The position numbers were made by a program, and so were the translations under genes. Source: Mycteria americana (lineage: Eukaryota > Chordata > Aves > Ciconiiformes > Ciconiidae). From it: a stretch of DNA of 64,000 nt. The stretch covers positions 130,797,577 through 130,861,576 of the forward strand of contig NC_134365.1 of assembly GCF_035582795.1 (NCBI RefSeq), given 5' to 3'. Positions 51,237-63,035 of the stretch are shown here, one piece after another. The notes beneath the pieces are model-generated. The model was given only the letters and a program-made list of their open reading frames with translations, was not told the DNA's origin and did no database searches. Each line of letters opens with the position of its first letter. The first letter of the stretch is position 1.

Positions 51237-51255
51237 ACCACGGTCATTGTGTCCA
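51237..51255 (-). CDS. 19-nt micro-exon, minus-strand gene
   Basis: A pyrimidine-rich acceptor ending gtacttccgcag and a near-consensus donor, ggt/gtaagt, enclose 19 nt on the minus strand: one base finishing a Leu codon, then GHNDRG. The length and phase exactly bridge the exons at 52,084-52,157 and 50,951-51,046. Without it those two exons would be out of frame. Confidence 0.5.
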
Positions 51256-51510
51256 CTGCGGAAGTACAGCCACACCCAAGATAAAAAGGACAGCTAATTT
51301 TATAGAATACAGTAGTCCCACACAATAGCACTGGCACAGAAGGAGCAAATGACATCATTCATTTAAATTCCTGCTACCACAGGGAAACTCTAGGTATTTA
51401 GAAACTGGAATTGACCAGAGCACCAAAGTTTATTGTAATGAAAAATACCCCCAAAGGAATCAATTATATATATAATCCAAAAGATAAATACAGTCTTCAT
51501 GTCGCTTTAC

Positions 51511-51525
51511 AAAAAAAAAAAAAAA
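51511..51525. repeat. Poly(A) run
   Basis: An uninterrupted run of A on the plus strand inside a predicted intron. Confidence 0.85.
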
Positions 51526-52083
51526 TCACATATCCTCTTTGAATTGTCTTATTAAAGCCTTTGAACCCTAACAACAAAAATGCATGCTCATAAAGGCATA
51601 CATGCAAGCATGTCTTTTCACTTCCCTCACACTACATATCCCATTCAAACATTCAGAAAACACTTTTGCCATGACACTTACCATGTTATTACTGATTTGA
51701 TTCCATCAGCCTTTCAGCACCAAGTAGCTCTAGTGACAATGACTATGCCAGGACTGCAACAGTTAAGAAGACTCTGCAAAGGAACACTTGAAACTTTTCA
51801 TAAGATTTTAAGTGTGCTTATGGAGAACCTGTATTTCTGTAGAACCTTGTTCTTCCAAGTCAAAGGCTAGAAATTTGTAAAGCAGCAAACTTAATTATGG
51901 AAATTGCAAGAAGAAAAATGGGGACTGCTCCATAGCTTTTCTTCGATGAAGTGAAAGCCAGCTAAAAGGTGCACGCTGGCACTAGCTCTGCTGCTCTTCC
52001 CAATGTCTGAGTTGTACTCTGTGCCAGAAGACCATTCCCCAAACAGCAGCAGAGTTCTGTCCCCACTTGCTAGACTCACTCAC

Positions 52084-52157
52084 AGAACTTGAGAATAGAA
52101 AGGCACGCCTTGAAAACTTTCTGGTGTATATACAGATGCGATTGTAGTGTTGTATGT
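52084..52157 (-). CDS. Internal exon, minus-strand gene
   Basis: An excellent acceptor (ttttctgtgtctagtgttct, then ccactttag) and the donor ttct/gtgagt flank 74 nt on the minus strand. The peptide is TYNTTIASVYTPESFQGVPF, then YSQV, with two bases left over. A longer donor choice six bases on would place TGA in this frame, which favours the donor given here. Confidence 0.6.
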
Positions 52158-52224
52158 CTAAAGTGGAGAACACTAGACACAGAAAAGATAATAGTGAGGG
52201 ATAATGCCTTCTCATTTACCAGAC

Positions 52225-52244
52225 ATATATATATATATATATAT
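52225..52244. repeat. (AT)n microsatellite
   Basis: About ten AT dinucleotides in an intron of the predicted minus-strand gene. Confidence 0.9.
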
Positions 52245-52726
52245 CCACATTTATACATATATCAACAGGTTCCCCAAACTGTGTTAGGTAGCCCTTCAGA
52301 GGGTATGACAAGTGACAGTTGCTTAGATCTGCACTTTGTAAGGTAGAAAAGATTCCAACTTAAGACAAAAGTAGTAACATTTCTCAAGTGCTCTTATGAA
52401 TCTTTTCTCTTTTCTCAGAGGTTTATTTTGACTTCTCAACTTTAGTATTGCTGTGTTTACTCTTAAGTTCCAAGATATCTTCATTTTGAACTCAACTTCT
52501 TGATCCCGGTTAAAACAATAAACATTTTATACTGTTCTCTCAGAGTCACATGGCTGACAACAATTTGAAACAGAAAAATAACCAGGGTACCTAGTAGAGT
52601 CAAACCAGCTTTACTGCAAAAGGAAAAGTACAAAGGGTGACGCATAGGTCCAAAAAGTTTTGACTAAATTTGGAATCTAGTAGATGAATCATGCTCTAGA
52701 AATTGTTTTTAGGGCATAGAATTCAC

Positions 52727-52757
52727 CTTAAGATGAGGAAAGACCAGGGATACATTC
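52727..52757 (-). CDS. 31-nt exon, minus-strand gene
   Basis: A strong pyrimidine tract (cttctctgtctttcattaca, then ttttaag) and the donor ttaag/gtgaat flank 31 nt on the minus strand. One base completes ATG with the two left by the previous exon, followed by NVSLVFPHLK. Phase matches both neighbours. Confidence 0.5.
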
Positions 52758-53396
52758 CTTAAAATGTAATGAAAGACAGAGAAGTGAGGTGGTCTTAAAA
52801 ACCAATGACACAGGATTTATTAAAGAATAGCTAGACAGTTTGAGAAGTTTAAACTGACATATCGGGACTAAAATTTCCTATTTAATTCTGTAGGCAGAAT
52901 TAAAATTGTTATGGAAAGGATATCCTTCACTGTGAACTCTGGTTCTACAGGCTTTCACCTAAATAACTCTGCTTAGACCCTTAAGTCTGCAGCTTCTTGT
53001 ACACAAGTAAACTGTCACAGGAGTCAGCAGGATCTGACACTAACACAAAGTACTACCTACAGGCCTATAGATTACTCTGCTTAGACTTCATCCCAAGATA
53101 ATTTCCTTTGATATGGAAAATGATATGAAAAATGATACCTCCTTACTGTAGACACACATTCCTGGCTTTTTTATAACGATGTTAATTACTTCAAGTATGC
53201 AAAGACCAAAAATGTTATTTCTTTTTGTAAATAAAACTATGACAAATGGATTCATATTGTATTCTACTTTATGCATCATCAAATAAAACTGTTAGGCATA
53301 TTTCAGTGACAAAATACACATTACTGACCACAGTGTAATAGGGAGAAAGAACTCAGTTTGACTTTTTAGATTCAAGACTCAGTTTACAGTGCTTAC

Positions 53397-53507
53397 ATTG
53401 AAAAATTACTCTTTTGATTTGTAAATGGAACTAACTCAGTATAGGAACTATTCAGACAGAAAACATATGGAATACTAGAGGGCCATTTTATCAAGGTACT
53501 TTTCCGG
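53397..53507 (-). CDS. Internal exon, minus-strand gene
   Basis: The minus-strand frame reads RKSTLIKWPSSIPYVFCLNS, then SYTELVPFTNQKSNFS, and ends at a good donor caat/gtaagc with two bases left over. Two acceptors are possible. The one ending ...aattgcag (exon start 53,507) fits the phase of the exon at 54,526-54,638. Another, ...tttgtgcctaag, would extend the exon to 53,515. Confidence 0.58.
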
Positions 53508-54525
53508 CTGCAATTCTTAGGCACAAACATGCAGAAAATTGCTTTCGTCCAAAATAGGAAAATGGGTCTCTTCGATTGCTGTTCATAAAGAGAAAAGGGG
53601 AGCAGAAATAACTACATTTTTGTTCTGCTTAAAAATGAATGTAGCATGGAATTTAAATCCCAACCTGAGGCCTTTCAAAGATGGATAGTAATAACTGCCA
53701 TAAGCACGAAATCTAAAAAATAAAAAATAAAAAAAAAAAAATCACACAAAACCCAGGGGCATTTTCATCTAGAAGTTATTACAGAACTAGATTTAACAAT
53801 GAATTCCATTCTACTTTGACCTGTCTCAGCTGCAAGTATTGAGGTTTAGTTTTCAAATTTTTCATTGCATATATTACATTTTTTAAAATACAGAAAAAAA
53901 TGGTGATGTATGTCAGAGCCCTGTCTGATACACTGGTTCTCACACAGCTGTCTAAGAACTGCCCTGATTCCTCAGTCCCAGCTCTCCTTGTTTCCAGCTG
54001 CTAAATCCCATTAGAAGCAGCTAAAAATACATTAAATACTCTCCTAATATTACTTTTCCGTATAATCAATTGTTGTAGTTGTCATACGGATAAGAGGAGA
54101 CAGAATAACTGGATCAGCAATAAAATGAACTCCTTTCAGAGATGTGTTCAGCAGAGTTAAAACATATACAATCTTTGATTTCTGGGGTAATCAGGCACCT
54201 AATACCCATAAGGATTTTTTTTCCTAAATTCTGGAGCAGAGCACTGGCTCTGCTATGATTAATTGTGAAGTTTCAACACTGATTAATTTGCCAGTAGCAC
54301 AGTCCTGCTCTCAAATCCATGACTAGCTAAGGGCAGATGAAAAATACAAAGTCTCTGCAATTTCTGTTGGAACACTCCTGCTTTGAAAGTGGACGGGTGC
54401 AGATAAATCAAGCAATTGCTAGATGAGAGTCTTCCATTACAGTCCATTGCAGAGGAAAAGCATCATTTCCAAACAAAAATAAAGGATTGGTTGCTGCTGA
54501 ACTGAAATGGAGACATGGAGCTTAC

Positions 54526-54638
54526 TTATATGATGCTACACTGGCTAGCCAAGACACCCTGGAGCTGTAGTACAGGGAGTTTACAGACAGTGAAAAACAG
54601 CAGAGGAAAGGTTTGACTCGGATGTTGATTTGAGAGAT
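54526..54638 (-). CDS. Internal exon, minus-strand gene
   Basis: The acceptor ctgtcatttgttgcttccag and the donor tataa/gtaagc flank 113 nt on the minus strand. The chosen frame reads ISQINIRVKPFLCCFSLS, then VNSLYYSSRVSWLASVASY, with two bases left over. A second frame is open until the last codon. I prefer the first because it continues in phase. Confidence 0.45.
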
Positions 54639-54963
54639 CTGGAAGCAACAAATGACAGGATGAATTAAGACAGTAGCTGGACAACACAAAAAATGCTGAA
54701 CAAGCCAGGGCCAGAACATGTAATGCAGGGCACAGTGACTCTCATGTGCATAAGGATCAACAGCTATACAAAGGGCTGTTTCTCACATTTTAAGAAAGTA
54801 AGAGACTAGATAAAGCTACTGGAACTACTCATTGGGTCCAAAAGCACGCATTTATATTTGGAAATTATGGATTTTTGCTGAAGAATGTGCACTTCAGCAT
54901 CTTGATATTAATTCCAGTCATAGGATAAGAATCAGTCTCTGTTAAGCAACAGTATTGTTGTAC

Positions 54964-55082
54964 CAAGATCCTGTTTACTTCTGGTTTTGCATCTTGCCTC
55001 TCCAGAAGTGCTAGTCAGGCTTGGCTTGTTTCTGATGTAGAGATTAGAATACAGGAATTCGTTAGTTAACTTCACGCATTCT
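54964..55082 (-). CDS. Possible upstream exon, minus-strand gene
   Basis: On the minus strand an acceptor ending ggctcctgtgtcag precedes a 39-codon open frame: ECVKLTNEFLYSNLYIRN, then KPSLTSTSGEARCKTRSKQD. The donor cttg/gtacaa is moderate. A second, stronger acceptor inside (tattctaatctctacatcag) could shorten the exon. The exon leaves one base, which does not match the preferred frame of the next exon, so either an exon between them or a different donor is missing. Confidence 0.38.
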
Positions 55083-56227
55083 CTGACACAGGAGCCCAGG
55101 CCTCCGCATAGGGAAGATGACATGGAGAGTCAGTAATGGGGCAATACAAGATACGTGGCCCCTCCTTTCATCCCTTCACCCTGCACTTCCCAGATCTCTA
55201 CCGGAGAGAGACAGCAGGTGGTTACAGGAACTCTGCATCTGCTCTGATTAATTTCTTTGCAGGGGTGTTTCTGTGGCTCTGATGACCAACACTAAGAAGA
55301 AAAACAAGATCTACAGAAGCTGGATGCTAGCTAAACAAAGAAAAACATTTGAATGCAAAAAGAAATGAGAAACACAAATCTGGGTCTTTATCACTTGGGA
55401 GGTGATGCTTTAGACCAGGTTATGCAGGCACACAAGCAGAACGTGATCTCAAACTAAGGCCCGGTCTGTGGATGAAAAACCAACGTATACCCACTAAACC
55501 ATCTGCAAGGCTCTGCCTCAACAGGAAGATTTCAACCTCCATTGACGTCAATGAAAAGTCCATGTTGGATCAATCTGTGTCATCCCAACTGCCTGAAGTC
55601 TGTCCTGCAAGCAGAGGGACACAAAACCATTACTGGGAACGGCACAGGATGACGAGCGCTTAGGGTAGGAGCACAGCACACGGGCATTTCTACGTTACCA
55701 GCTATCCCCCGCTACACGTGTAAGAACCGTGCTGTAAACTGCGTCTGCACACCTTATCGTTGCTGTCAATATTCAGAAAATACAGCCCAAAAGTTTCGAC
55801 CACCGCCTAGCCACGCTCAGAGGTTTCCGTCAAGGGGGAAGCCCTCACGCGCGGACGCTAGCTCCCGCCCGCCGACTCGGGCCCCGAGGCCCCGGCTGCG
55901 CGCCCGGCAGCGCACCGCTGCCTCTCCCCCAGCCAGGCCGCCAACACTGCAGGCTGCCGCACGCCCTGCCGGGCTGCGCGGCACCACGGCGGCCCAGCCG
56001 CGATCAGGACTCGCGTGGGCGCTGCCACGCACACCTCTCCTCCCCTCTGCCGCGCTGCTCGGGCGCAACACACGGCCGGCTGCGCCCTCACGAACCCCCG
56101 AGGGCCGGGCAGCCGGCCTCCAGCGACCCCGCACCGGCTCCGGGACAGCCTCCCCTCAAACAGCTGAGGAGAAAGCGGCGGCGCGAACGCGGGGGCAGGC
56201 CCGTCAGGGATCCCACGGCCGAGGGCC

Positions 56228-56279
56228 GAGCACCGAGCACCGGGCACCGGGCACCGGGCACCGGGCACCGGGCACCGCA
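56228..56279. repeat. Heptamer (CACCGGG) minisatellite in the island
   Basis: About seven tandem copies of a 7-bp unit, cacc-gag or cacc-ggg, form a perfect block in the right part of the array. It is G-rich on one strand and sits inside the putative promoter. Confidence 0.92.
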
Positions 56280-56620
56280 CCGCTCGCCCCGCCCCGCCGC
56301 TTGCTACCGCGCGCGTTCAAACCCCCGCCCCCCGCCGCCAAGTCTCGCGAGGGCGGGGGCAGCCGGCGCGCGGGCCGCGCCATGTCGGAGCCTGGTCGGC
56401 GCAGGCCGGGCCCCTCCCCCCGCCGCGCGCCCGGCGGCCTCAGCGCCCCGCACTGAGCGTGCGGCGCAGCCCGCCTATCCCGGAAGCGCTTCCCGGCCGC
56501 GCGCCGCGCTCCAGGCCCCCCTCCCCCTCTCCCCCCCGTCTCGCGGAGACCCGGTGCCGCCCGGAGAACGCCCCCCGCCCCCGCCCCGCTCCGCGCGCCC
56601 TCACCGGGGGGGGCACGCGC

Positions 56621-56650
56621 CTCTCCCTCCCTCCCTCCCTCCCTCCCCCG
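56621..56650. repeat. (CCCT)n repeat
   Basis: Tandem ccct units, followed by more C-runs, in the CpG island. The complementary strand is G-rich with regular spacing. Confidence 0.85.
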
Positions 56651-56778
56651 CCCCCGGCCGCCTCGCGTCCAGGAGGAGCGGGGGGGCCCGCGCGGGGCGC
56701 CTCGCGTGCCGTCCCCCTCCAACGGTCGCCGTCCCGGAGGCCCGGGGCAGAGCCGAGGGGCCGGGCGGGCGGGCGGGC

Positions 56779-56814
56779 ATGCAGCCGCCGGAGCCGAGCC
56801 CCCAGCGCAGCACG
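56779..56814 (+). CDS. Possible first coding exon, plus-strand gene
   Basis: An ATG at 56,779 follows a (GGGC)n stretch and opens MQPPEPSPQRST, then a donor acg/gtgagg at 56,815. The position near the right end of a CpG island, with T- and G-rich sequence downstream, fits a first exon with a short coding part. The frame is also open upstream to 56,554 and downstream past the donor, so the start and the exon end are inferences. I do not recognise the peptide. Confidence 0.38.
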
Positions 56815-57149
56815 GTGAGGGCGGGCAGGCCCCGGGGCCGGGGCGGGGGGGGCGAGGGGGAGGTGTGTTGGGGCTGAATTTGGGGGCGGGCAGGGCTGCC
56901 CGCTGCCGGGGGTGCCCCGTCAGGGAGGGAGGCTCGGGACGGAGCGGGGGGTGATACCTGCGTGCTACGCCCCGTTCCGCCGGGCGGTGGGGTGACCCCT
57001 ACCCCCCCGGCCGAGGGAGAGGCGGGGTGGGAGCGGGCTAGAGCTGGCCGTTCCCCGTCGGCGGCCCGGAGGGAGACAGGCTGCCCCGGGGAGAGGACCT
57101 CAGCGCGGGGGGATCCGCTGGGGAGCGCGGGGGCAGGGATGTGGTGATG

Positions 57150-60100
57150 GGAGGGTGCTCGTGTTGATCCTGGCTCTTGTTTTGCTGCCGCACTCCCACG
57201 CACTGAGGAGAGAAAACTTTGGTCTTTGTTTTTGGAGCCCTTTGGAGAGGGTGGCTGGTTGACTGCCCGGAAATCTTATGCGGGTGTCCACTTAGCAGGG
57301 GCTGTGGTGTCTGCTGGGCCACAGATGCTGCTCTTGCTGTGTAAAAACAAGTAACCCCCCTCCAAATAAATTCACAAGTAAAAGAGCTGCTGCTGCCTCT
57401 TCGACATGTTGACTGCAGTATGATGATGCTGCTGTTGTGGTTTGGCTCTGGAGGTAGAAGGCCCCCAAAGGTAGCAAGGCCTTAGTTATGCTCTGTCCAG
57501 AGTCTTGTCTTCAGGTCAGATTTGCGATCTTATCGGTTGTTTATATTGGCTCGTGGGAAGAACAGCTTGAGTCTTCTTTGGATTTGTCGTTTAATATAGA
57601 TGGATATGGTGGAAGGATGCTACTCTTATTTATGGCTTGATACTGTTCCAGTGTTAGTGTTTGACTCTGCAGTTGGTGTGTTTTCCCCTTGTTCAAACAT
57701 GACTTGTAATACTGGCTGTTCTTTCCCTTGCTTTAGCAAGGAGAAAACAAGGAGAGGAAAGGCAGTTGCTTAGATGGCTTGAGAGTAACTATACTTTGGA
57801 GTTTGGTAGAGAATCCCTGTCACCAAAAAAATGGAATGGCCCAGGTATGCCACACTGGAAGGTAATGGGAAAACTTAAAGCAAGACACTATTGTTCAGGT
57901 AAATATGCATAAAACTGTCTTTGAAGGTTTTGGTGGTAACTACTTTGAAGATGCTGTTAGTAGTCTATTAATACCTTTATATCTAATGAATACAGTAAAT
58001 ACTAGCTAAATAAATAAATTAGCTAAAAAGATAGCTATTTGTAATGCTTTTATAATTGCTTTTATACTAACTACATCTCAAAATTTTTCAGCTTGGTGTT
58101 GTACAGTAGCTTTCCTTTTCCCCTCTTCTTCCGTTCTAAATAAATATTGAGAGTGGATAGGCCAACCCATCCTGCTGATGTATTGAAAGGTGTCTGTTAT
58201 TTTTAGTGCTGGTGTTCACCATTACAAAATTGAGTAGTAATTATTTGTTTATAGGCTTATGTTCTGTAACAGGTCCACTTGACCAGTTCTGTTTTCAGAG
58301 GGTTTAGTATAAAAGAACTCTTAAAACTTACAGGTAAAGCCTGCATGGTCAAAGGTCAGTGTCAGTTCTGATAGCTTTAATTTTGTTTTCCAGATCTGTA
58401 AGAAGAGCACTACTTTCTTCTGCCCCTTGTCAAGTATATGTTCAGTTAACATATTTCATGTAAAAAGAAGAAATGTTAAATTCATTTCCTCTCAGTAGAG
58501 AGAGAGGAACAAGATTCTTAAAAATAAAGTATTTCACAACATTTGTTAAAGCCTGCCCTTTGTCCTGTCTTGTGAATGGTGTCAGTTGATAGCAGCAATC
58601 TGAAGAATGCTGTAACAGCCTGTATTAATGTATATATAGACTGTCTCAGTTCATCCATAAAATTACTAATGTATCAAATTTTACACGTTAGTAAAGGATA
58701 ATAAAATCAGCATTTAAGTCTGCCTTTAATCTTAAATCTGTTGGTTTCGGTACAGTGAGTTGGATAAGTGTGGTGGATGCATATTATGAAACTATACTTT
58801 TATGGTGTATTTTTATCTGGCTTGGGTCATAACCTTTACTATAAGTGATTGCAGATAAATGTAAAGAGGGTGTTGTGAGATCTGTGTCCATTCTTCCTTG
58901 TTGCCTCAATTTCATCAAGGCTCCTTTTTCCTTCCATTAGTCATCATCTTGAGGAAGACAAGATAAATTGAATAGGTGTTGTGAAAGCGTGTCGTCTTTT
59001 CCACCCAGCTTTGGTGATATGTCTGTGCTGATATCTGTCTGTTCAGTTGCAGAGGAGTAATGGTAAATGGTAATCCTAATGGTAAAGGATTCTATTGAAG
59101 TCATCCAAGAGAATATATTAGCATGATTCTTAAGGTTATCCAGTAATAGCTTGTCTCTTTCTGTCCCCTCTCAAAAATTTTGTAGTGCTTAAATGAAGTT
59201 AAGTTTTTGGTTGCCCTGGTCTGTAGATGCTTTCTCCTGACTTTAATCCTGTGATGATTCGTTTTGTCTGTATTTTTAAATAGCATAAGTAGCCTCAAAG
59301 TATGACCTGCAAAAGTATTCTTCATTAGGCTCATGTTATGTACTGCGGTACATAATAAATAGGAAACTTAAGAAGGTGTTTTATTGAGCTTTTTTCTGAG
59401 AGCTCTATCTTCAAGTGAGATGATAGTTCAAATCTTTACTTCTACAGCTGCGATGTTTTAGCAAAATCACTACCAATACAAGCAAAAGCCTTTGATTTAC
59501 TTCTTTGACACCAGAGATATTTTAGTCATGATCCAAACATTGGGTAAATGATCAAATCTAGTAAATTTTGGATAATGTCAAGTCTATCATGTAGGTTTAT
59601 TCATCCCACTCAACTCTGGTATGCAACATTTTGCTCTAGGAGCGTCTGTATGATGCTGCTCTTTGCACTGCTGTGAGCTGAAGTAGGTACAGTGCCTGGT
59701 GTGTATGTATCTATGTGTGCACATATAAATGGAAGTAAAGGTGTTTGCAGTGAGAGTTATTTTTGTTATATGGTACATTTAAAAGGCAGGTGACAAATGG
59801 AGAGTGAAACTAAGAGAATTTATACAAAGCCTCAAACTTTTTCATAAGCACCTTTCAGACTACTTTTGAATGCAAGTGTTTCAAGTTACAAAGGTAGAAA
59901 TATCTGTAACTTGTGGTTTTGCAATATTTTTTCCTGTCCCTGTTTTTACTCGAACAGAAAAATAAAGCTGAACTGGAAATTGGTGGTGCTGCCTAATGCA
60001 GTAAACTGATATTAGGGTATTACTTTCAAATCACTGCCAAACTTTTCTGGTATTATATGTCTTTTTTTGCAAGTTGGAGCTATCCTTCAGTTATCTATAT

Positions 60101-63030
60101 AATGTAAATTTTCTGTAGACTGTTATTTCTGTATGGGCATAGTAGACTAAAATATTGTCTGAAGGGTGGTATTAGCTGTCCTGTTCTTGTGAAAGACCAG
60201 GAATCGTTTTGTTGAGATTGAATGTGTGGTGATGCTATGGTGCCAATTCGCATGTGTGAAGTGTTCTTTCTAAATGGAAAGATAAGCGTTTTGAAATACT
60301 TGTTTAGACTCATGTATGCAAATGTTGAAGGTGTTGGTTGAAAACATTTCCAGAACAGGTTCTTGTACTCTGCCAAACCTTAAAGTATCAAAGTTGTCCT
60401 TTGATAGGCTTTCAAATTGTGAATATGCTAGCAATACTATGCAAATTTGTCTCTCCAGCTTCAGATAAATGATGTTAAGTCCAAGCCGACAGTGTAAATG
60501 GTTCTGTGGTATTGAGTATCCATTCTGAGTGTATCTTATTCTGTATGAGGTAGATAGTTGGTCAGCAACTTCTGTGCTGTGTCATTCAGTGCTTAAAAGA
60601 TGGCACTGTGGTATTAGTATCCAGGAGACTCATGTGCACAACTACCAGAAAAAAACATCACTGAAGCCTTTGTATTGACATGAGAAGCGGAGATACATCT
60701 GGCAAAATTCAGTGTGTAATAAGATAGTGAGACAAAGTTACAATGTTGCTAGTATACCATACAGATCAAGATGGGCAGCTAGTTCTTAATATTTGTTTTC
60801 TTTCTTGTTCTTCTTCTCTCTTTGAAGATTAATTATACAAGCTAGATCACGCTGTGTGTGTGTGTGTCTCAGTTTAATGTCAGAGTGGAACTAACATTTC
60901 AATACTCACACACCCCATTGATTACTATGTTGAATGTTTCTCCCCCTTCAAGTACTGTTTCATAATAGCCAGCGTAGCACTATGGTTTGAAGTGAAAATG
61001 TCATCTCTGTTAAGGTTATATACAGCTTTGTCTTAAGAAATATTAGTTCTTGAATTCCAGGTGGGTTTTATTTTATTCAGGGCCTGAATTTAAAGTAGTG
61101 GTATTTTAAAAGCATCTTCAATGTATTACCAGGTTTTGTCCTAACCTAGCTCTATTGTAAGGAAAACTACTTCTCCTTTTGCTCTTTTCAGAGGATTATG
61201 TAAAGCAAGATGGCTTCGTAAGCAAACAGTAAAGCTACAAAATAAAGGTTGTTCTGCTATAGTAGTGTTCAGTAACCTGACTGTCACAGCTTAAGTATAG
61301 ATGTTTTCCTACCTGCATGTGGGCTTGCTTGTGGATAATTAAGAATCTTTTAAAAACACCTTTCAGCAGATTATGTTCAGTCATGTTCCACACTCAATAC
61401 GCTTTAATGAAATACTTGTTTTCAAATGAAATTGTGTATCCACTAAAGTGTATATTAATTTGAAAAGTGGATCAATTTCTGTGAAGTCATGGTTGATCTA
61501 GGGATACTTTTAGAAAAAAATTCTAATACTATCAGTATTTGTCTTGGATGTTATGGCAGAAAAAAATTGGTTACTTTTCTAAAATGTATTCAGTGTTGAC
61601 TGTTTCTTTTTATCAGATTTGGTAACAAGATCCACAGCAGTGCTAGTATTTTAATCTCATTGCAGCTTTAAGCTTTTATTTTTCCCTTCCATGGTTATGT
61701 TCTAATGTAATTTGTCCTGAAGTCTCATCTGTTTGAACAATTCGTACTGGTTTACAGTGTCACAACTTACTGAAAATAGCTGGCGAAAGGCTTGTTTTGT
61801 TCTATGTATGTCATAGCATTTGTCACATTGGTATAAATCCTCGAGTATAATTCTTTTTGTTCTGTGAGGAGTTTGTATACGTTGGCTTAACTCAAGATGT
61901 GAACATTTATTCCTAGCACTTGAAAGAGTTATGGATTTGTTTTCTTCTTTGTTTTTTGGTGTTGGGCATGGGATCAATAATAGTTCAGAGCAAGTAGAGG
62001 GGGTTGTTGGTTTTTGTTGTTTGGTTGGTTTTTTTAACCTGGATGTTGTGAAAGTTCTGAAAGGAATGTAAAATTTGGCTTTCGTGTTGATCAGCTTGCA
62101 GAAGTAGTAAGCCAGGCACTAGGTGTTTTGTGGAGCATTGCTGTTGAAATGTATCTGCCTTTCTTTCCTGAAATTCTTAAGATTATCTTGGTGGAATAGT
62201 AATTCTCACTATCATGCTGCTAATCTCAGATCAAAAATGACATGTCCAGATAAGACAAAGTGTTAATTTGGTACAATTTCACTCTCTTGCTTCGTATTTT
62301 CTCAAAAAAAGTTAATAGGATAAATTTCTACATCAAATATCATCTTTCTTCCCACTGCTGACTTGAAGGTGGTAAAAACTTTTTATTGTTTTCTGGGTAA
62401 TTCTACTGAAATGTGACTATATGTCCTTTCCTGGTACAAATCAAGTTTTTGCTGCTAGGTCATCTGATAGTGTGCAAATGTGACTTTAGTAGTCGTGGAA
62501 TTGCCGAGTAAGTGTTGTAACTGAACTCATAACACTTACATGAAATTATATTTTAAAAGAGACATTTTTGTTGGTGCTTTTGTAGATTAGCATGGGTTTT
62601 GCAACTCATGAGTGATTTTCAAATGGACAGCATGGGGTATCAGTTATTTTAGTCTGCGTCTCTGCTTCGTTTCCTGCTCTTAGGACAGTATTGTGAAAAT
62701 GTAGTTATAGAAGTTTGCTTGCTGTTCCTTCTTCATGAACATCAGTGTTCTATGCGGGTATTTCAAAACAAATCTCAGTTGGTCTGCAAATGCTTCATGT
62801 GTTGTGAGCTTATAAGCTTTTTGAATAACTGTTAAAGATGATGTATGCAGTTTTGTACTTTCCCTTGCTTCTCTACTGAAGGCGTTAGTCTTAGATGTGT
62901 ACTGCTTTCAGTAGCAGGTAGTGACAATGAGATAAGTCCCTGTTCACATCCAGCTTCCTTCTGTGTTGGTTTAAGCTTATTAGCATTTTTTGTAACAAAC
63001 ATATTATTTTACTATTGTTTTCTTGGAATA
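57150..63030 (+). other. Probable large first intron of plus-strand gene
   Basis: About 5.9 kb without a supported exon. The plus strand is rich in T and G: for example 60,181-60,240 has 22 T against 13 A and 19 G against 6 C. Such an excess on the coding strand is typical of transcribed vertebrate introns. A short (GT)n lies near 60,853-60,866. No repeat family was recognised. Confidence 0.5.
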
Positions 63031-63035
63031 TCCAG

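Larger units (their letters stand above)
44060..56000 (-). other. Predicted multi-exon protein-coding gene, unrecognised
   Basis: Reading the minus strand from the CpG island leftward, at least a dozen short intervals combine a pyrimidine-rich acceptor, an open frame of protein-like composition and a GT donor. Most adjacent ones have matching splice phase (exon entries below). The gene ends with a stop codon and an AATAAA signal near 44.09 kb. The first exon and promoter are presumably in the island at 55.8-56.7 kb but I cannot place the start codon. At least one exon seems missing between 49,396 and 48,138. I do not recognise the product. The visible parts show no transmembrane run and no signature motif, so no function is proposed. 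Intron sizes are about 90 bp to 2.2 kb. The A-over-T excess of the plus strand here agrees with minus-strand transcription. Confidence 0.6.
55810..57150. promoter_or_regulatory. CpG island, likely bidirectional promoter
   Basis: This 1.3-kb block is extremely GC-rich with dense CpG, unlike everything around it. It contains GC-box-like ccgccc and gggcggg strings, many runs of four or more G or C, and a tctcgcgag palindrome at 56,342-56,350 (a motif found in some TATA-less divergent promoters). No TATA box was seen. Minus-strand exons lie to its left and plus-strand exons to its right. Many long open frames here are shadows of GC-rich composition. Confidence 0.85.

Noticed and set aside
53944-53997. 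Minus-strand 18-codon interval (LETRRAGTEESGQFLDSC) with donor gtgaga
   Set aside because: The acceptor's pyrimidine tract is poor and the phase does not fit between the exons at 54,526-54,638 and 53,397-53,507.
55817-57203. Several frames over 100 codons on both strands in the CpG island
   Set aside because: The high GC content removes stop codons. Peptides are Pro/Arg/Gly/Ala-rich in every frame with no domain. Only the short ATG-plus-donor interval at 56,779 has any support.
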